NCBI GenBank assembly: GCA_021814835.1
Contig: JAKAHO010000032.1
Coordinates: forward strand, 1-6,810
Length of the DNA: 6,810 bases
DNA from: a bacterium
GTDB taxonomy: Bacteria > Patescibacteriota > Minisyncoccia > UBA6257 > GWB1-50-10
Direction: 5' to 3'
In this document: positions 1-5,697 of the stretch, piece by piece
Layout: each line of letters starts with the position of its first letter
How positions within the stretch are numbered: position 1 is the first letter of the stretch
Position numbers and translations under genes: made by a program
The notes under the pieces: generated by a model
What the model saw: the letters and a program-made list of their open reading frames with translations, nothing else
Database searches by the model: none
What the model was told of the DNA's origin: nothing

Positions 1-2
1 CA

Positions 3-956
3 GTGCTTGAATCAACGGGAGAAAACAATGGTTCGCGTATTATGTCCGCACTTCTTGCCGTAAAACATGCAATTATGAATGCCTATTCGGATACTCTTCC
101 GCCTCAGGAGGCGGTATTTATGGGAGGACTCACGATTGGCGCGCGAGGGAGTTTTTCGGCTGAATTGAAGGACGCAATGCAGAAGAGCGGCACCACGCAC
201 CTTGTTGCGCTCTCCGGATACAACATCACTATTCTTGTTGCGGTAGCGCTCGGAATATTTCTCCTTTTCTTTCCTCGTAGGATTTCGTTTGTACTCGCGA
301 CGCTCGTCATTATTGCATTTGTTGTTATGACCGGCGCTGAGGCGTCGGTGGTTCGTGCGGGCATTGTTGGCTTTCTTGTGCTTCTTGCGCGCGACATCGG
401 GCGCGCGCACGACTTCAGAAATGTCATTTTGTGCGCTGCAGTGCTTATGGTTCTCGCAAATCCGAAAGTATTGGCGTTTGATGCGGGGTTTCAGCTCTCA
501 TTTCTTGCGCTCATCAGCATTGTCTATCTGCGCCCCGCGCTTATGAAGATGTTCGGAATGAAGGAGGAAGATACGAGTTTCTTATCGTGGAAAGACAATA
601 TGTTGACCACAAGTGCGGCACAGCTCGCGACATTGCCCATTCTCATCACAAACTTCGGTATCATTTCTCCGGTATCAATTATTTCCAATATCGCTATCCT
701 CGAGCTTGTTCCCACCACGATGGCGCTCGGGTTTTTGACTGCGGGTGCGTCGTTTGTTTCACGCTACCTCGCGCAGTTCCTTGGGCTTCTTGCATCAGTC
801 TTCCTAAAAGTCGAGCTTGGACTTATTTATTTCTTTGCGCGAATAAGTTTTCCTGTACACATAAAAATCGGCGCAGTGATTATTGTGCTCTATTATGTGA
901 TACTTGGAGCAGTTACGCTTCACTATAATAAAAATAATGACAGAAAAGCTGTTTGA
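3..956 (+). CDS. comEC: ComEC/Rec2-family DNA-uptake membrane protein, 5'-truncated by window edge
   Basis: This is the polytopic membrane (Competence) domain of ComEC/Rec2, the inner-membrane channel for single-stranded DNA in natural transformation. The recognisable core is residues 45-75 (GLTIGARGSFSAELKDAM followed by SGTTHLVALSGYNIT), matching the family pattern in which a short loop precedes 'HLLAISGLH' and a run of transmembrane helices. At least six hydrophobic segments follow to the C-terminus. The frame is open at base 3; the GTG there is probably internal, and the N-terminal DUF4131-like part would lie upstream. Unlike Bacillus ComEC, the frame stops before the metallo-beta-lactamase domain, which is encoded by the next gene overlapping by 20 bp. 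Family assignment is firm; the true start is not visible. Whether it supports transformation here is inferred only. Confidence 0.88.
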   Translation: MLESTGENNGSRIMSALLAVKHAIMNAYSDTLPPQEAVFMGGLTIGARGSFSAELKDAMQKSGTTHLVALSGYNITILVAVALGIFLLFFPRRISFVLATLVIIAFVVMTGAEASVVRAGIVGFLVLLARDIGRAHDFRNVILCAAVLMVLANPKVLAFDAGFQLSFLALISIVYLRPALMKMFGMKEEDTSFLSWKDNMLTTSAAQLATLPILITNFGIISPVSIISNIAILELVPTTMALGFLTAGASFVSRYLAQFLGLLASVFLKVELGLIYFFARISFPVHIKIGAVIIVLYYVILGAVTLHYNKNNDRKAV

Positions 957-1821
957 TTGGTTGAATTTCCATCTTGCACGGCTCGTGCCGCTGGTAACCG
1001 CGCTCGTAATACTTGATTGCATGCTTTGGTTTTGGGTAATCGCAGACGTGCACGGCGTGCACGCGATGTCACTGAGCTTTCTGAATGTCGGACAGGGAGA
1101 TGCGGAACTCATCACATTTCCCGGGGGCAAGACAATGCTCATTGACGGCGGACCCGCGGATGGAGATATTCTTGGTGCGCTTGCGCCCTTATTGCCGCCC
1201 ACGCACCGCACGATTGATGTCGTTGCCTTGACGCATGCGCAGGCGGACCACCTTTCGGGGCTTATTGATGTAATTACGCACTATCGCGTGGGTATCTTTG
1301 TCTGGACAGGGAGAGCAGGAAGCGGAGCGGCGTACAATGCGCTTATGAAAGCGTTGAAGGATAATCACGTGAAGATGCTTACACTCCGCGAGGGCGACGC
1401 GATACGGAGCGGGGCGGGGGTGGCACAGGTTCTTTCGCCTAACGCGCAGCTCGCCCAATCAAAAGATTTGAATGACACCTCGCTTGTTTTAAAAATCAGT
1501 TTTGCAAGCACAACTGCGCTTTTCACGGGAGACGTGGCAAAGGGTGCGGAGCGCCAGCTTGCGCAGGAGTTTCCTGCCCACGTGGATATTTTGAAGGTGC
1601 CGCACCACGGCTCGCGCACCGCGCTTATAGACGAGTTTGTGCACACGTTAAGTCCTGTACTTTCGGTGATTGAAGTGGGGAAGAACTCCTATGGCCACCC
1701 GACGTCGGAGGCGCTCGCAAGTCTTGCAAGTGTCGGCTCGCGCGTGTTTAGGACAGACAAGGACGGAACGGTCACTATGCGTATCACGAATGACGGTTTA
1801 GTTCACTTGGCGCGTGAATAG
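937..1821 (+). CDS. ComEC-type metallo-beta-lactamase-fold protein with N-terminal membrane segment
   Basis: The 294-residue protein corresponds to the C-terminal metallo-beta-lactamase domain of ComEC, which in the full-length family is proposed to degrade or process the non-transported DNA strand. One hydrophobic segment (about 17-40) should anchor it, with the catalytic domain outside. Family landmarks appear in order: NVGQGDAELI (50-59), LIDGGP (68-73), the metal motif HAQADH (100-105), LFTGD (195-199), VPHHGS (221-226) and YGHP (252-255). The metal motif is HxQxDH, not HxHxDH, so one classic ligand is replaced, as often in ComEC-like proteins. The ATG at 937 overlaps the upstream gene by 20 bp and suggests translational coupling; a TTG at 904 would add 11 residues and is less likely. 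No Shine-Dalgarno sequence is seen. The domain is intact, so this looks like a gene split and not a decaying gene. Confidence 0.9.
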   Translation: MTEKLFDWLNFHLARLVPLVTALVILDCMLWFWVIADVHGVHAMSLSFLNVGQGDAELITFPGGKTMLIDGGPADGDILGALAPLLPPTHRTIDVVALTHAQADHLSGLIDVITHYRVGIFVWTGRAGSGAAYNALMKALKDNHVKMLTLREGDAIRSGAGVAQVLSPNAQLAQSKDLNDTSLVLKISFASTTALFTGDVAKGAERQLAQEFPAHVDILKVPHHGSRTALIDEFVHTLSPVLSVIEVGKNSYGHPTSEALASLASVGSRVFRTDKDGTVTMRITNDGLVHLARE

Positions 1822-1826
1822 TTGCG

Positions 1827-1835
1827 TGGTATCAT
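1827..1835 (+). promoter_or_regulatory. Extended -10 promoter of aspS
   Basis: TGG directly followed by TATCAT is an extended -10 box. Its last base is 10 nt before the first base of the aspS ATG at 1845, so initiation about 7 nt downstream would leave a leader of about 3 nt. No clear -35 box and no Shine-Dalgarno sequence are present between the previous stop and the start. The same TGG-TAT arrangement recurs at 4014 and 5689. Confidence 0.6.
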
Positions 1836-1844
1836 TTTTCTGCT

Positions 1845-3242
1845 ATGAGAATACTCACGAGGGATTTAGGGGCTCATGAAGGGAAGGAAATCACGTTGAA
1901 GGGCTGGGTAGATACCCGTCGCGACCACGGCAAGCTCATTTTTATCGATTTCCGCGATTGGACGGGCCTCGCTCAGGTAGTGTTTATGCCCAAAAACAAG
2001 GAGCTTCACGAGAAGGCCAGCAAGCTCCGCTCGGAGTGGGTTATTGAGCTTAAGGGTACGGTTCAGCGCCGCCCCGCGGGTCTTGAGAACCCGAAGATGG
2101 CGAGCGGTTCGTATGAAATAATGGCGACAGGACTTGAGATTTATTCTGAGGCGAACACGCCTCCGCTTGAAGTAACTTCCGACGGGCTCACTATCGGCGA
2201 GGAGGTGCGTATGAAGTACCGCTACCTTGATCTGCGCCGTCCGCGCATACAGAAGAATTTGCGCACGCGCGCAAAAGTGTTTCAGCTTATCCGCTCATTC
2301 CTTTCAGGAAAGGACTTCGTGGAAATTGAGACTCCATTGCTTTCGAAGTCCACTCCGGAAGGTTCGCGTGACTTTTTGGTTCCTTCGCGCGTCCACCCCG
2401 GAATGTTTTACGCGTTGCCTCAGTCTCCTCAGCAGTACAAGCAGCTCTTGATGGTTGGCGGTATGGACCGCTACTTCCAGATGGCGAAGTGTTTGCGCGA
2501 CGAAGATTCCCGCGGAGATCGCCAGCCCGAGTTTACCCAGCTTGATATGGAGATGAGCTTCGTGAAGCGCGAAGATGTGATGGCGGTGAACGAAGAGCTT
2601 CTTATTAAGCTTGTGAAAGAGATGTACCCCGAGAAAAAGATTCAGGAGATTCCTTTCCCGCACATTACGTACAAAGAGGCGATGGAGAAGTACGGCTCGG
2701 ACAGACCCGACATCCGTAAGGATAAGAACGACCCGAATTTGCTCGCATTTTGCTGGGTCATTGACTTCCCGTTCTTCGAGAAGACCGACGAGGGAACGTG
2801 GACGTTTACGCATAATCCGTTTTCGGCGCCCAAACCCGAATTTATGGATGACTTGCTTGCGCAGCGCAATATTGAAAATATTCTTACCACGCAGTACGAC
2901 ATTGTATTGAACGGTATCGAGGTGGGAGGCGGAAGCATCCGCAATCACCGTTCGGAAGGTTTGAAGTCAGTGTTCCGCGTTATGGGTTATGAAGACGCGC
3001 GCATCGAGAGGAACTTCGGCCACATGCTTGAGGCCTTTGATTTCGGCGCACCTCCTCACGGAGGCATCGCGTGGGGTATGGACCGCTTTATGATGCTTAT
3101 GGAAGGCGAGCCGAATATCCGCGAAGTCATCGCATTTCCTAAGACAGGCGACGGCACCGACCTTATGATGAACGGCCCCTCGGAGATTCCCGTGGAGCAG
3201 TTGCGCGAACAGCATATCCAAGTAATAAAAACTAAGAACTAA
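1845..3242 (+). CDS. aspS: Aspartyl-tRNA synthetase (class II), GAD-domain-less, probably non-discriminating
   Basis: This cytoplasmic enzyme attaches aspartate to tRNA(Asp). An OB-fold anticodon-binding domain (about 1-105) has the bacterial signature GWVDTRRDHGKLIFIDFRD. The class II core shows motif 1 around 155-170 (FVEIETPLLSKSTPEG), the amino-acid site around LPQSPQQYKQ (191-200), motif 2 with RDEDSRGDRQPEFTQLD (218-234), and motif 3 GIAWGMDRF (407-415). At 465 residues it is much shorter than typical bacterial AspRS (about 590): only about 13 residues separate YGSDRPD (283-289) from CWVIDFP (303-309), where a GAD insertion of over 100 residues normally lies. The His at 28 in the RRDHG loop is the residue linked to non-discriminating enzymes that also charge tRNA(Asn) (RRDLG in the discriminating E. 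coli type), so dependence on GatCAB is inferred. It has its own close promoter and starts at the only suitable ATG. Confidence 0.97.
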   Translation: MRILTRDLGAHEGKEITLKGWVDTRRDHGKLIFIDFRDWTGLAQVVFMPKNKELHEKASKLRSEWVIELKGTVQRRPAGLENPKMASGSYEIMATGLEIYSEANTPPLEVTSDGLTIGEEVRMKYRYLDLRRPRIQKNLRTRAKVFQLIRSFLSGKDFVEIETPLLSKSTPEGSRDFLVPSRVHPGMFYALPQSPQQYKQLLMVGGMDRYFQMAKCLRDEDSRGDRQPEFTQLDMEMSFVKREDVMAVNEELLIKLVKEMYPEKKIQEIPFPHITYKEAMEKYGSDRPDIRKDKNDPNLLAFCWVIDFPFFEKTDEGTWTFTHNPFSAPKPEFMDDLLAQRNIENILTTQYDIVLNGIEVGGGSIRNHRSEGLKSVFRVMGYEDARIERNFGHMLEAFDFGAPPHGGIAWGMDRFMMLMEGEPNIREVIAFPKTGDGTDLMMNGPSEIPVEQLREQHIQVIKTKN

Positions 3243-3306
3243 CAACTAATAACCCACAACAGTACAATCAAAGACCAAAAAATTCGCGTTATAAGTTATT
3301 GGTTGT
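3242..3306. repeat. Imperfect inverted repeat between aspS and ndk
   Basis: ACAACTAATAAC at 3242-3253 faces GTTATTGGTTGT at 3295-3306. All 12 positions can pair in RNA on the plus strand, one as U:G. The loop is 41 nt and A-rich, and no U-run follows, so this is not a standard terminator. It could weakly fold the aspS-ndk intergenic transcript. No convincing promoter or Shine-Dalgarno sequence was found for ndk in these 88 bases. Confidence 0.3.
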
Positions 3307-3330
3307 ATGTAGTGAGTTAATGAAATTAAT

Positions 3331-3936
3331 ATGGCACATCACAAAGAACAGAGAACATTCGCGCTCATTAAGCCTGACGGCATTCAGCGCAGTTTAATAG
3401 GGGAAATCATCGGCCGTTTTGAACGCACGGGGTTGAAGTTTGTTGCGTTTAAATTTTTAGTGCCGACGCGCGAGCAGTGCTTTGCGCATTATGCGAAGGA
3501 CGATGCATGGTGCATAAAGGTAGGCGAGCGCACGATTGCGGGAAAGAAAGAAAAGGGTTTGCCTGTTGAAAAAACGGCGCTCGAATACGGCAAGGAAATT
3601 TTGGAGGGCAATGTGAAGTTTTTGACGTCCGGTCCCGTGCTTGCAATGTGCCTTGAAGGCAACGAGGCGGTGGGTATTGTAAAGAAACTTGTGGGAGGTA
3701 CGGAGCCCTTAACGTCTGACGTTGGCACCATCCGCGCTGACCTCACGATTGATTCGTATGCAATCGCAAATACGGATGGGCGATGCGTGCGCAACCTGAT
3801 TCATTGCTCGGACGAGCCGAAAGAGGCTGAGAGGGAATTGAAGTTGTGGTTTAAGGACGAGGAGCTTATCCAGTATCATCACATCAATGAGATTATGCTC
3901 TACGATGTAGACCTCGATCACATATTGAACAAATAG
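3331..3936 (+). CDS. ndk: Nucleoside diphosphate kinase, enlarged form
   Basis: NDK moves the gamma phosphate of ATP to other (d)NDPs through a phosphohistidine, balancing nucleotide pools in the cytoplasm. The N-terminus RTFALIKPDG (8-17) holds the conserved lysine at 14. FLTSGPVLAMCLEG (97-110) and GTIRADL (132-138) are typical, and NLIHCSDEPKEAERE (155-169) carries the active-site His158. The protein is 201 residues, against about 140 for ordinary NDK. The extra length lies in an insertion around 58-93, a second insertion of about 10 residues around 139-150, and a C-terminal tail from about 180. The usual HGSD is HCSD here. The catalytic and nucleotide-binding residues are kept, so activity is expected. 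No Shine-Dalgarno sequence precedes the ATG; the gene ends 4 bp before a strong terminator and is probably read with aspS or from an unrecognised promoter. Confidence 0.95.
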   Translation: MAHHKEQRTFALIKPDGIQRSLIGEIIGRFERTGLKFVAFKFLVPTREQCFAHYAKDDAWCIKVGERTIAGKKEKGLPVEKTALEYGKEILEGNVKFLTSGPVLAMCLEGNEAVGIVKKLVGGTEPLTSDVGTIRADLTIDSYAIANTDGRCVRNLIHCSDEPKEAERELKLWFKDEELIQYHHINEIMLYDVDLDHILNK

Positions 3937-3940
3937 CCGA

Positions 3941-3970
3941 AATAACCCGCAGATGATGCGGGTTATTTTA
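3941..3970 (+). terminator. Rho-independent terminator after ndk
   Basis: A perfect 11-bp stem (AATAACCCGCA at 3941-3951, TGCGGGTTATT at 3957-3967) encloses the loop GATGA and runs into a short T-rich tail. It begins 4 bp after the ndk stop and separates ndk from the RNA-rich region. Confidence 0.85.
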
Positions 3971-4013
3971 TGCTCAGTTATCCACTTGTTGGTCTCGAAT
4001 CTTTCCTGCGGAC

Positions 4014-4022
4014 TGGTATAAT
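4014..4022 (+). promoter_or_regulatory. Extended -10 promoter of the 4029-4174 RNA
   Basis: TGG plus the perfect -10 hexamer TATAAT (4017-4022). Initiation 7-8 nt downstream falls at 4029-4030, exactly where the closing stem of the structured RNA begins. No good -35 match is seen at 17 bp. Confidence 0.75.
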
Positions 4023-4028
4023 GTAATT

Positions 4029-4174
4029 GAATCCTGCTTTCCAAGATTTCGGCTCAAATGACTTGTACAGGGATTCCGTATTGTCTTCACACCGCTGGTT
4101 CGTCCGGGGCTGTGGAGCAGAGGAAACCCACTTACTATTAAGCCGTCGAATTCTTCAGAGCGGGGTTCTTTTTT
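4029..4174 (+). ncRNA. Structured, self-terminating small RNA; candidate 6S-like RNA
   Basis: The unit has its own promoter, a closing stem at the predicted 5' end and a C-T6 tract (4168-4174) straight after the 3' arm. The fold derived by eye is a rod. Closing stem 4030-4040/4157-4167 has 11 bp including three U:G pairs. A second stem pairs 4043-4054 with 4141-4155, with one bulge and one mismatch. An open central bubble follows (5' strand about 4055-4069, 3' strand 4130-4140). Beyond it are GGGATTCC/GGAAACCC (4070-4077/4122-4129), CTTCACA/TGTGGAG (4085-4091/4111-4117) and an apical hairpin CTGG/CCGG (4095-4098/4104-4107). A promoter-proximal closing stem, central single-stranded bubble and long terminal arm within about 146 nt is the architecture of 6S RNA, the sigma70-RNA polymerase decoy. 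Sequence identity to known 6S RNAs was not recognised, so the name is inferred from shape and size only. Confidence 0.7.
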
Positions 4175-4336
4175 GTCCGCTATCCTCACACACCTTTTCT
4201 ATGAAATCATTGCATTTTTCACCATAGCTGCGTTGCTCCTCCTCGAAATACTCGTTGTGTATTCCTTCGTCGTCGCGCCTTGCTCTGGCGAAAAATTCAA
4301 TAATTTCACGACGAAAAGTGCGCGAGGATAACGGAC
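4175..4336 (-). repeat. 162-bp imperfect palindrome, probable minus-strand hairpin RNA
   Basis: The arms 4175-4224 and 4287-4336 are inverted copies of about 50 nt, with about 40 identical positions, seven substitutions and small indels. Six of the seven substitutions are transitions, and every one gives a G:U or U:G pair if transcribed from the minus strand but a C:A mismatch on the plus strand. The minus-strand fold also closes at its tip with GGAATAC/GTATTTC around a 7-nt loop (about 4246-4266). A possible minus-strand -10 box, TAGAAT, lies at 4350-4355, so initiation would fall about 7 nt before the stem. No U-run follows the 3' arm on that strand. It may be a structured RNA or a palindromic MITE-like insertion; no flanking duplication was seen. 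It abuts the oligo-T tract of the neighbouring plus-strand RNA. Confidence 0.55.
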
Positions 4337-4366
4337 ATTTTTGCAATCAATTCTACAACGACATAG

Positions 4367-4407
4367 ATAAATAATGACCGCCACTTTTAGTGGCGGTCAT
4401 TATTTAT
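4367..4407. terminator. Bidirectional terminator hairpin, 19-bp perfect stem
   Basis: The arms 4367-4385 and 4389-4407 are perfectly complementary around a TTT loop. The GC core is CCGCCACT/AGTGGCGG and AT-rich ends give U-rich tracts in both directions. It separates the palindrome at 4175-4336 from the tRNA side. Confidence 0.75.
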
Positions 4408-4509
4408 TTGTCGGGCACATACGGTCTGCTGACCTTTAGTATCTCCTCGCCTTCGCTCGTCGACTGCAGTGAATCGAACGGTTTCCGTTCGATTCCCGCA
4501 TGACACGAG
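4408..4509. other. Spacer with perfect 11-bp hairpin and tRNA T-arm-like fragment
   Basis: No gene is seen. GAATCGAACGG at 4471-4481 and CCGTTCGATTC at 4485-4495 form a perfect 11-bp stem with a TTT loop. The right arm runs into GTTCGATTCCC (4487-4497), identical to the T-loop and T-stem segment of the nearby tRNA-Pro but on the opposite strand. No matching T-stem partner, anticodon arm or acceptor stem was found, so it is not an intact tRNA. It may be a tRNA gene remnant or an insertion scar. Confidence 0.35.
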
Positions 4510-4545
4510 AAAACAAAAAGAGCTCTTATGAGCTCTTTTTGTTTT
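4510..4545. terminator. Terminator hairpin downstream of tRNA-Pro
   Basis: A perfect 16-bp stem pairs 4510-4525 with 4530-4545 around loop TTAT. The core is AGAGCTC/GAGCTCT, with A-rich and T-rich outer arms, so it can end transcripts in either direction. It lies just downstream of the leftward tRNA gene. Confidence 0.75.
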
Positions 4546-4549
4546 TGTG

Positions 4550-4620
4550 TCGGGCTGCCGGGAATCGAACCCGGTCTACATGCACCCCATGCATGCGTAC
4601 TACCGGTATACTACAGCCCG
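4550..4620 (-). tRNA. tRNA-Pro, anticodon GGG
   Basis: Read on the minus strand, the 71-nt cloverleaf is complete. The acceptor CGGGCTG/CAGCCCG is perfect and starts with the C1:G72 pair typical of bacterial tRNA-Pro. The D-stem is GTAT/GTAC with GG in the loop, the anticodon stem CATGC/GCATG encloses ATGGGGT, the variable loop is 4 nt, and the T-arm is CCGGG-TTCGATT-CCCGG. The anticodon GGG lies at 4586-4588, and the anticodon loop ATGGGGT equals that of E. coli tRNA-Pro(GGG). The discriminator is A. CCA is not encoded (CAC follows), so a CCA-adding enzyme is needed. It reads CCC and, by wobble, CCU. Confidence 0.96.
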
Positions 4621-4629
4621 AATGGAGGA

Positions 4630-4658
4630 TGAAATGAATGTGTCGCATATTCATTTCA
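4630..4658 (-). repeat. 10-bp hairpin in the tRNA-Pro leader
   Basis: TGAAATGAAT (4630-4639) and ATTCATTTCA (4649-4658) pair perfectly around a 9-nt loop, just upstream of the mature tRNA 5' end. It may help isolate or present the precursor for RNase P; this is inferred. Confidence 0.4.
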
Positions 4659-4724
4659 GCCGTAATGAGGGGATGCAAACGTCTGCGTTTACAGCCCGAA
4701 TAATCTCTGTTTCTCGCAAGCCTT

Positions 4725-4752
4725 AGTATACACACATTTCTTTACTTGTGAA
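4725..4752 (-). promoter_or_regulatory. Promoter of the tRNA-Pro gene
   Basis: On the minus strand, TTCACA (4747-4752) and TATACT (4725-4730) are separated by 16 bp, each one mismatch from the sigma70 consensus. Initiation near 4718 gives a leader of about 98 nt before the tRNA. Confidence 0.65.
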
Positions 4753-4755
4753 ACA

Positions 4756-4779
4756 AAAAACCGCCGAAGGGCGGTTTTT
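4756..4779 (-). terminator. Rho-independent terminator of rpmB
   Basis: A 10-bp stem AAAAACCGCC/GGCGGTTTTT (4756-4765/4770-4779) with loop GAAG lies just downstream of the leftward bL28 stop codon. On the minus strand it is followed by T-rich sequence. It also separates bL28 from the tRNA promoter. Confidence 0.85.
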
Positions 4780-4783
4780 GTTG

Positions 4784-4972
4784 TTACTTCGTTTTGCTGA
4801 GCGTCTTCATACACCTTATACAAACATATGAGCGCTTTCCGGGAACCAAAAGGTTGGTCCACTGAAGGTTTGCACGTTTCTTGGTCCAGTTCGTGGGGTT
4901 GTGCTTACCACGGAGCAGTACGCGTGTACCACCCATCTTTGAGCTTTTATCGCACCTCTCGCATTTCCTCAT
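4784..4972 (-). CDS. rpmB: Large ribosomal subunit protein bL28, zinc-ribbon (C+) form
   Basis: The 62-residue basic protein starts MRKCERC and ends CIRCMKTLSKTK. A CxxC pair at 4-7 and another at 51-54 would bind zinc, as in C+ versions of bL28. Between them, RGKHNPTNWTKKRANLQ (21-37) matches the family's basic 'RRF.PNLQ' stretch, and PGKRSYVC (44-51) corresponds to the conserved segment before the last cysteines. bL28 sits near the L1/E-site side of the 50S subunit. I chose the ATG at 4972 because a promoter -10 box ends 10 nt before it; a TTG three codons upstream is open but less likely. It is monocistronic, with promoter and terminator both visible. The family call rests on motif pattern and size and is confident though the protein is short. 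Confidence 0.85.
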   Translation of the reverse strand: MRKCERCDKSSKMGGTRVLLRGKHNPTNWTKKRANLQWTNLLVPGKRSYVCIRCMKTLSKTK

Positions 4973-4981
4973 AGTTTCCAA

Positions 4982-5009
4982 ATTGTATCATTTTTCTTAC
5001 CGTTGTAAA
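4982..5009 (-). promoter_or_regulatory. Promoter of rpmB
   Basis: On the minus strand TTTACA (5004-5009), a 16-bp spacer and the extended -10 TGA-TACAAT (hexamer 4982-4987) precede the gene. Initiation about 7 nt downstream leaves only about 3 nt before the ATG, so the mRNA should be nearly leaderless. Confidence 0.7.
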
Positions 5010-5023
5010 GAGGGGAGAACAAT

Positions 5024-5656
5024 TTACCCGATTATCGTCTCTTTGTAGCTCTTTTTAAGAAAATCGAACTCATAATACCGCGCGTTGTCGCCAGAGCCCA
5101 CCTGAAGGATGAGCGTGTTGCGGTTTGCGGCGGGCGTGAACGTCACGCGGCCCGTAACCGAGCTTTTTGGCGGCATAGACTGGAATAATCCTTCAACGTT
5201 TGAGGGAGCAACGTTCTCGCCGCTCAAATCCACGATTGCGAAAAAGTCTTTCGGCTGGATTGCGGTGTAGGAGCTCGCGTTTGAGGTAAATGCTTTTAGA
5301 TTTACGAGCAGGGAGCCGTCATCGTTCTTTGTGACGCTCTCGACTTCAATTGTGGTCGTTGCCTGCGGGAGAAGCGCGGAGCTGGATTGCGCGTCAAAGA
5401 GTATCGCGGTCGCAATCGTGATACCCGAGGCGGAGGCGGGGGCTTCTGTCGGCTGAGAAGCGACGGGGGTCGTCGTTGCCGTTACGGGAGCGGTCTGCGC
5501 TGGTGCCTGTATATTCTTGCCGAGCTCTAATGTAAGCGCCATATTACTCACCTGCGTTGAGAGCGACGAGAGTTTATCGAATACAAAGTAGAAACCCGCC
5601 ATAACGGCGATGACCACAATAATGAGGGCGATATACAAGACGTTATCTTTTTCCAT
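5024..5656 (-). CDS. Single-pass membrane protein with extracytoplasmic beta-rich domain, function unknown
   Basis: I do not recognise a specific family. The 210-residue protein starts MEKDN and has one strong hydrophobic helix (about 6-26), a short hydrophilic helical stretch (27-46), a low-complexity linker rich in Ala, Thr, Pro and Gln (about 47-78), and a C-terminal domain (about 80-203) with alternating hydrophobic residues typical of a beta sandwich, ending NTLILQVGSGDNARYYEFDF. With few positive charges before the helix and none of the signal-peptidase pattern, it is likely anchored with the C-terminal domain outside. The overall look resembles DUF4352-like telokin-type domains, a weak comparison only. 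The ATG at 5656 was chosen over a TTG two codons upstream because the -10 box places transcription start exactly on it. It is divergent from the M50 gene, with the two promoters 20 bp apart. Confidence 0.85.
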   Translation of the reverse strand: MEKDNVLYIALIIVVIAVMAGFYFVFDKLSSLSTQVSNMALTLELGKNIQAPAQTAPVTATTTPVASQPTEAPASASGITIATAILFDAQSSSALLPQATTTIEVESVTKNDDGSLLVNLKAFTSNASSYTAIQPKDFFAIVDLSGENVAPSNVEGLFQSMPPKSSVTGRVTFTPAANRNTLILQVGSGDNARYYEFDFLKKSYKETIIG

Positions 5657-5662
5657 ATTCAA

Positions 5663-5671
5663 AGTATATCA
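5663..5671 (-). promoter_or_regulatory. Extended -10 promoter giving a leaderless mRNA
   Basis: On the minus strand TGA-TATACT (hexamer 5663-5668). The seventh base after the hexamer is the A of the ATG at 5656, so the mRNA would begin at the start codon. No convincing -35 box is seen. Confidence 0.65.
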
Positions 5672-5688
5672 CTTGAACCTTGCGTGTA

Positions 5689-5697
5689 TGGTATAGT
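5689..5697 (+). promoter_or_regulatory. Extended -10 promoter upstream of M50, displaced by an insertion
   Basis: TGG-TATAGT (hexamer 5692-5697) lies 131 bp before the M50 ATG, with element copy 1 in between. Without the element and one TAGA repeat the hexamer would end 9 nt before the first base of the ATG, as in aspS and rpmB. Predicted initiation (about 5703-5705) now falls inside the left terminal repeat. Confidence 0.6.

Noticed and set aside
901..956. Programmed frameshift fusing the two ComEC parts
   Set aside because: A +1 shift would be needed, whereas the A-run at 930-934 would at best favour -1. A good ATG and a native-looking N-terminal membrane helix in the second protein support separate translation.
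4173..4331. Plus-strand hydrophobic 52-codon frame starting at a TTG
   Set aside because: It has no ATG or ribosome-binding signal, starts in the oligo-T tract of the upstream RNA, and is the mirror image of the charged minus-strand frame.
4155..4346. Minus-strand 63-codon open frame (starts at a TTG, ends RTPL)
   Set aside because: It lies within the 162-bp palindrome and ends inside the 6S-like RNA. The palindrome explains its openness, and I recognise no family. A small charged protein cannot be fully excluded.
4411..4500. Second, plus-strand tRNA suggested by GTTCGATTCCCGC
   Set aside because: The T-stem does not pair (TTCCG against CCCGC), and no acceptor, D or anticodon arm fits.
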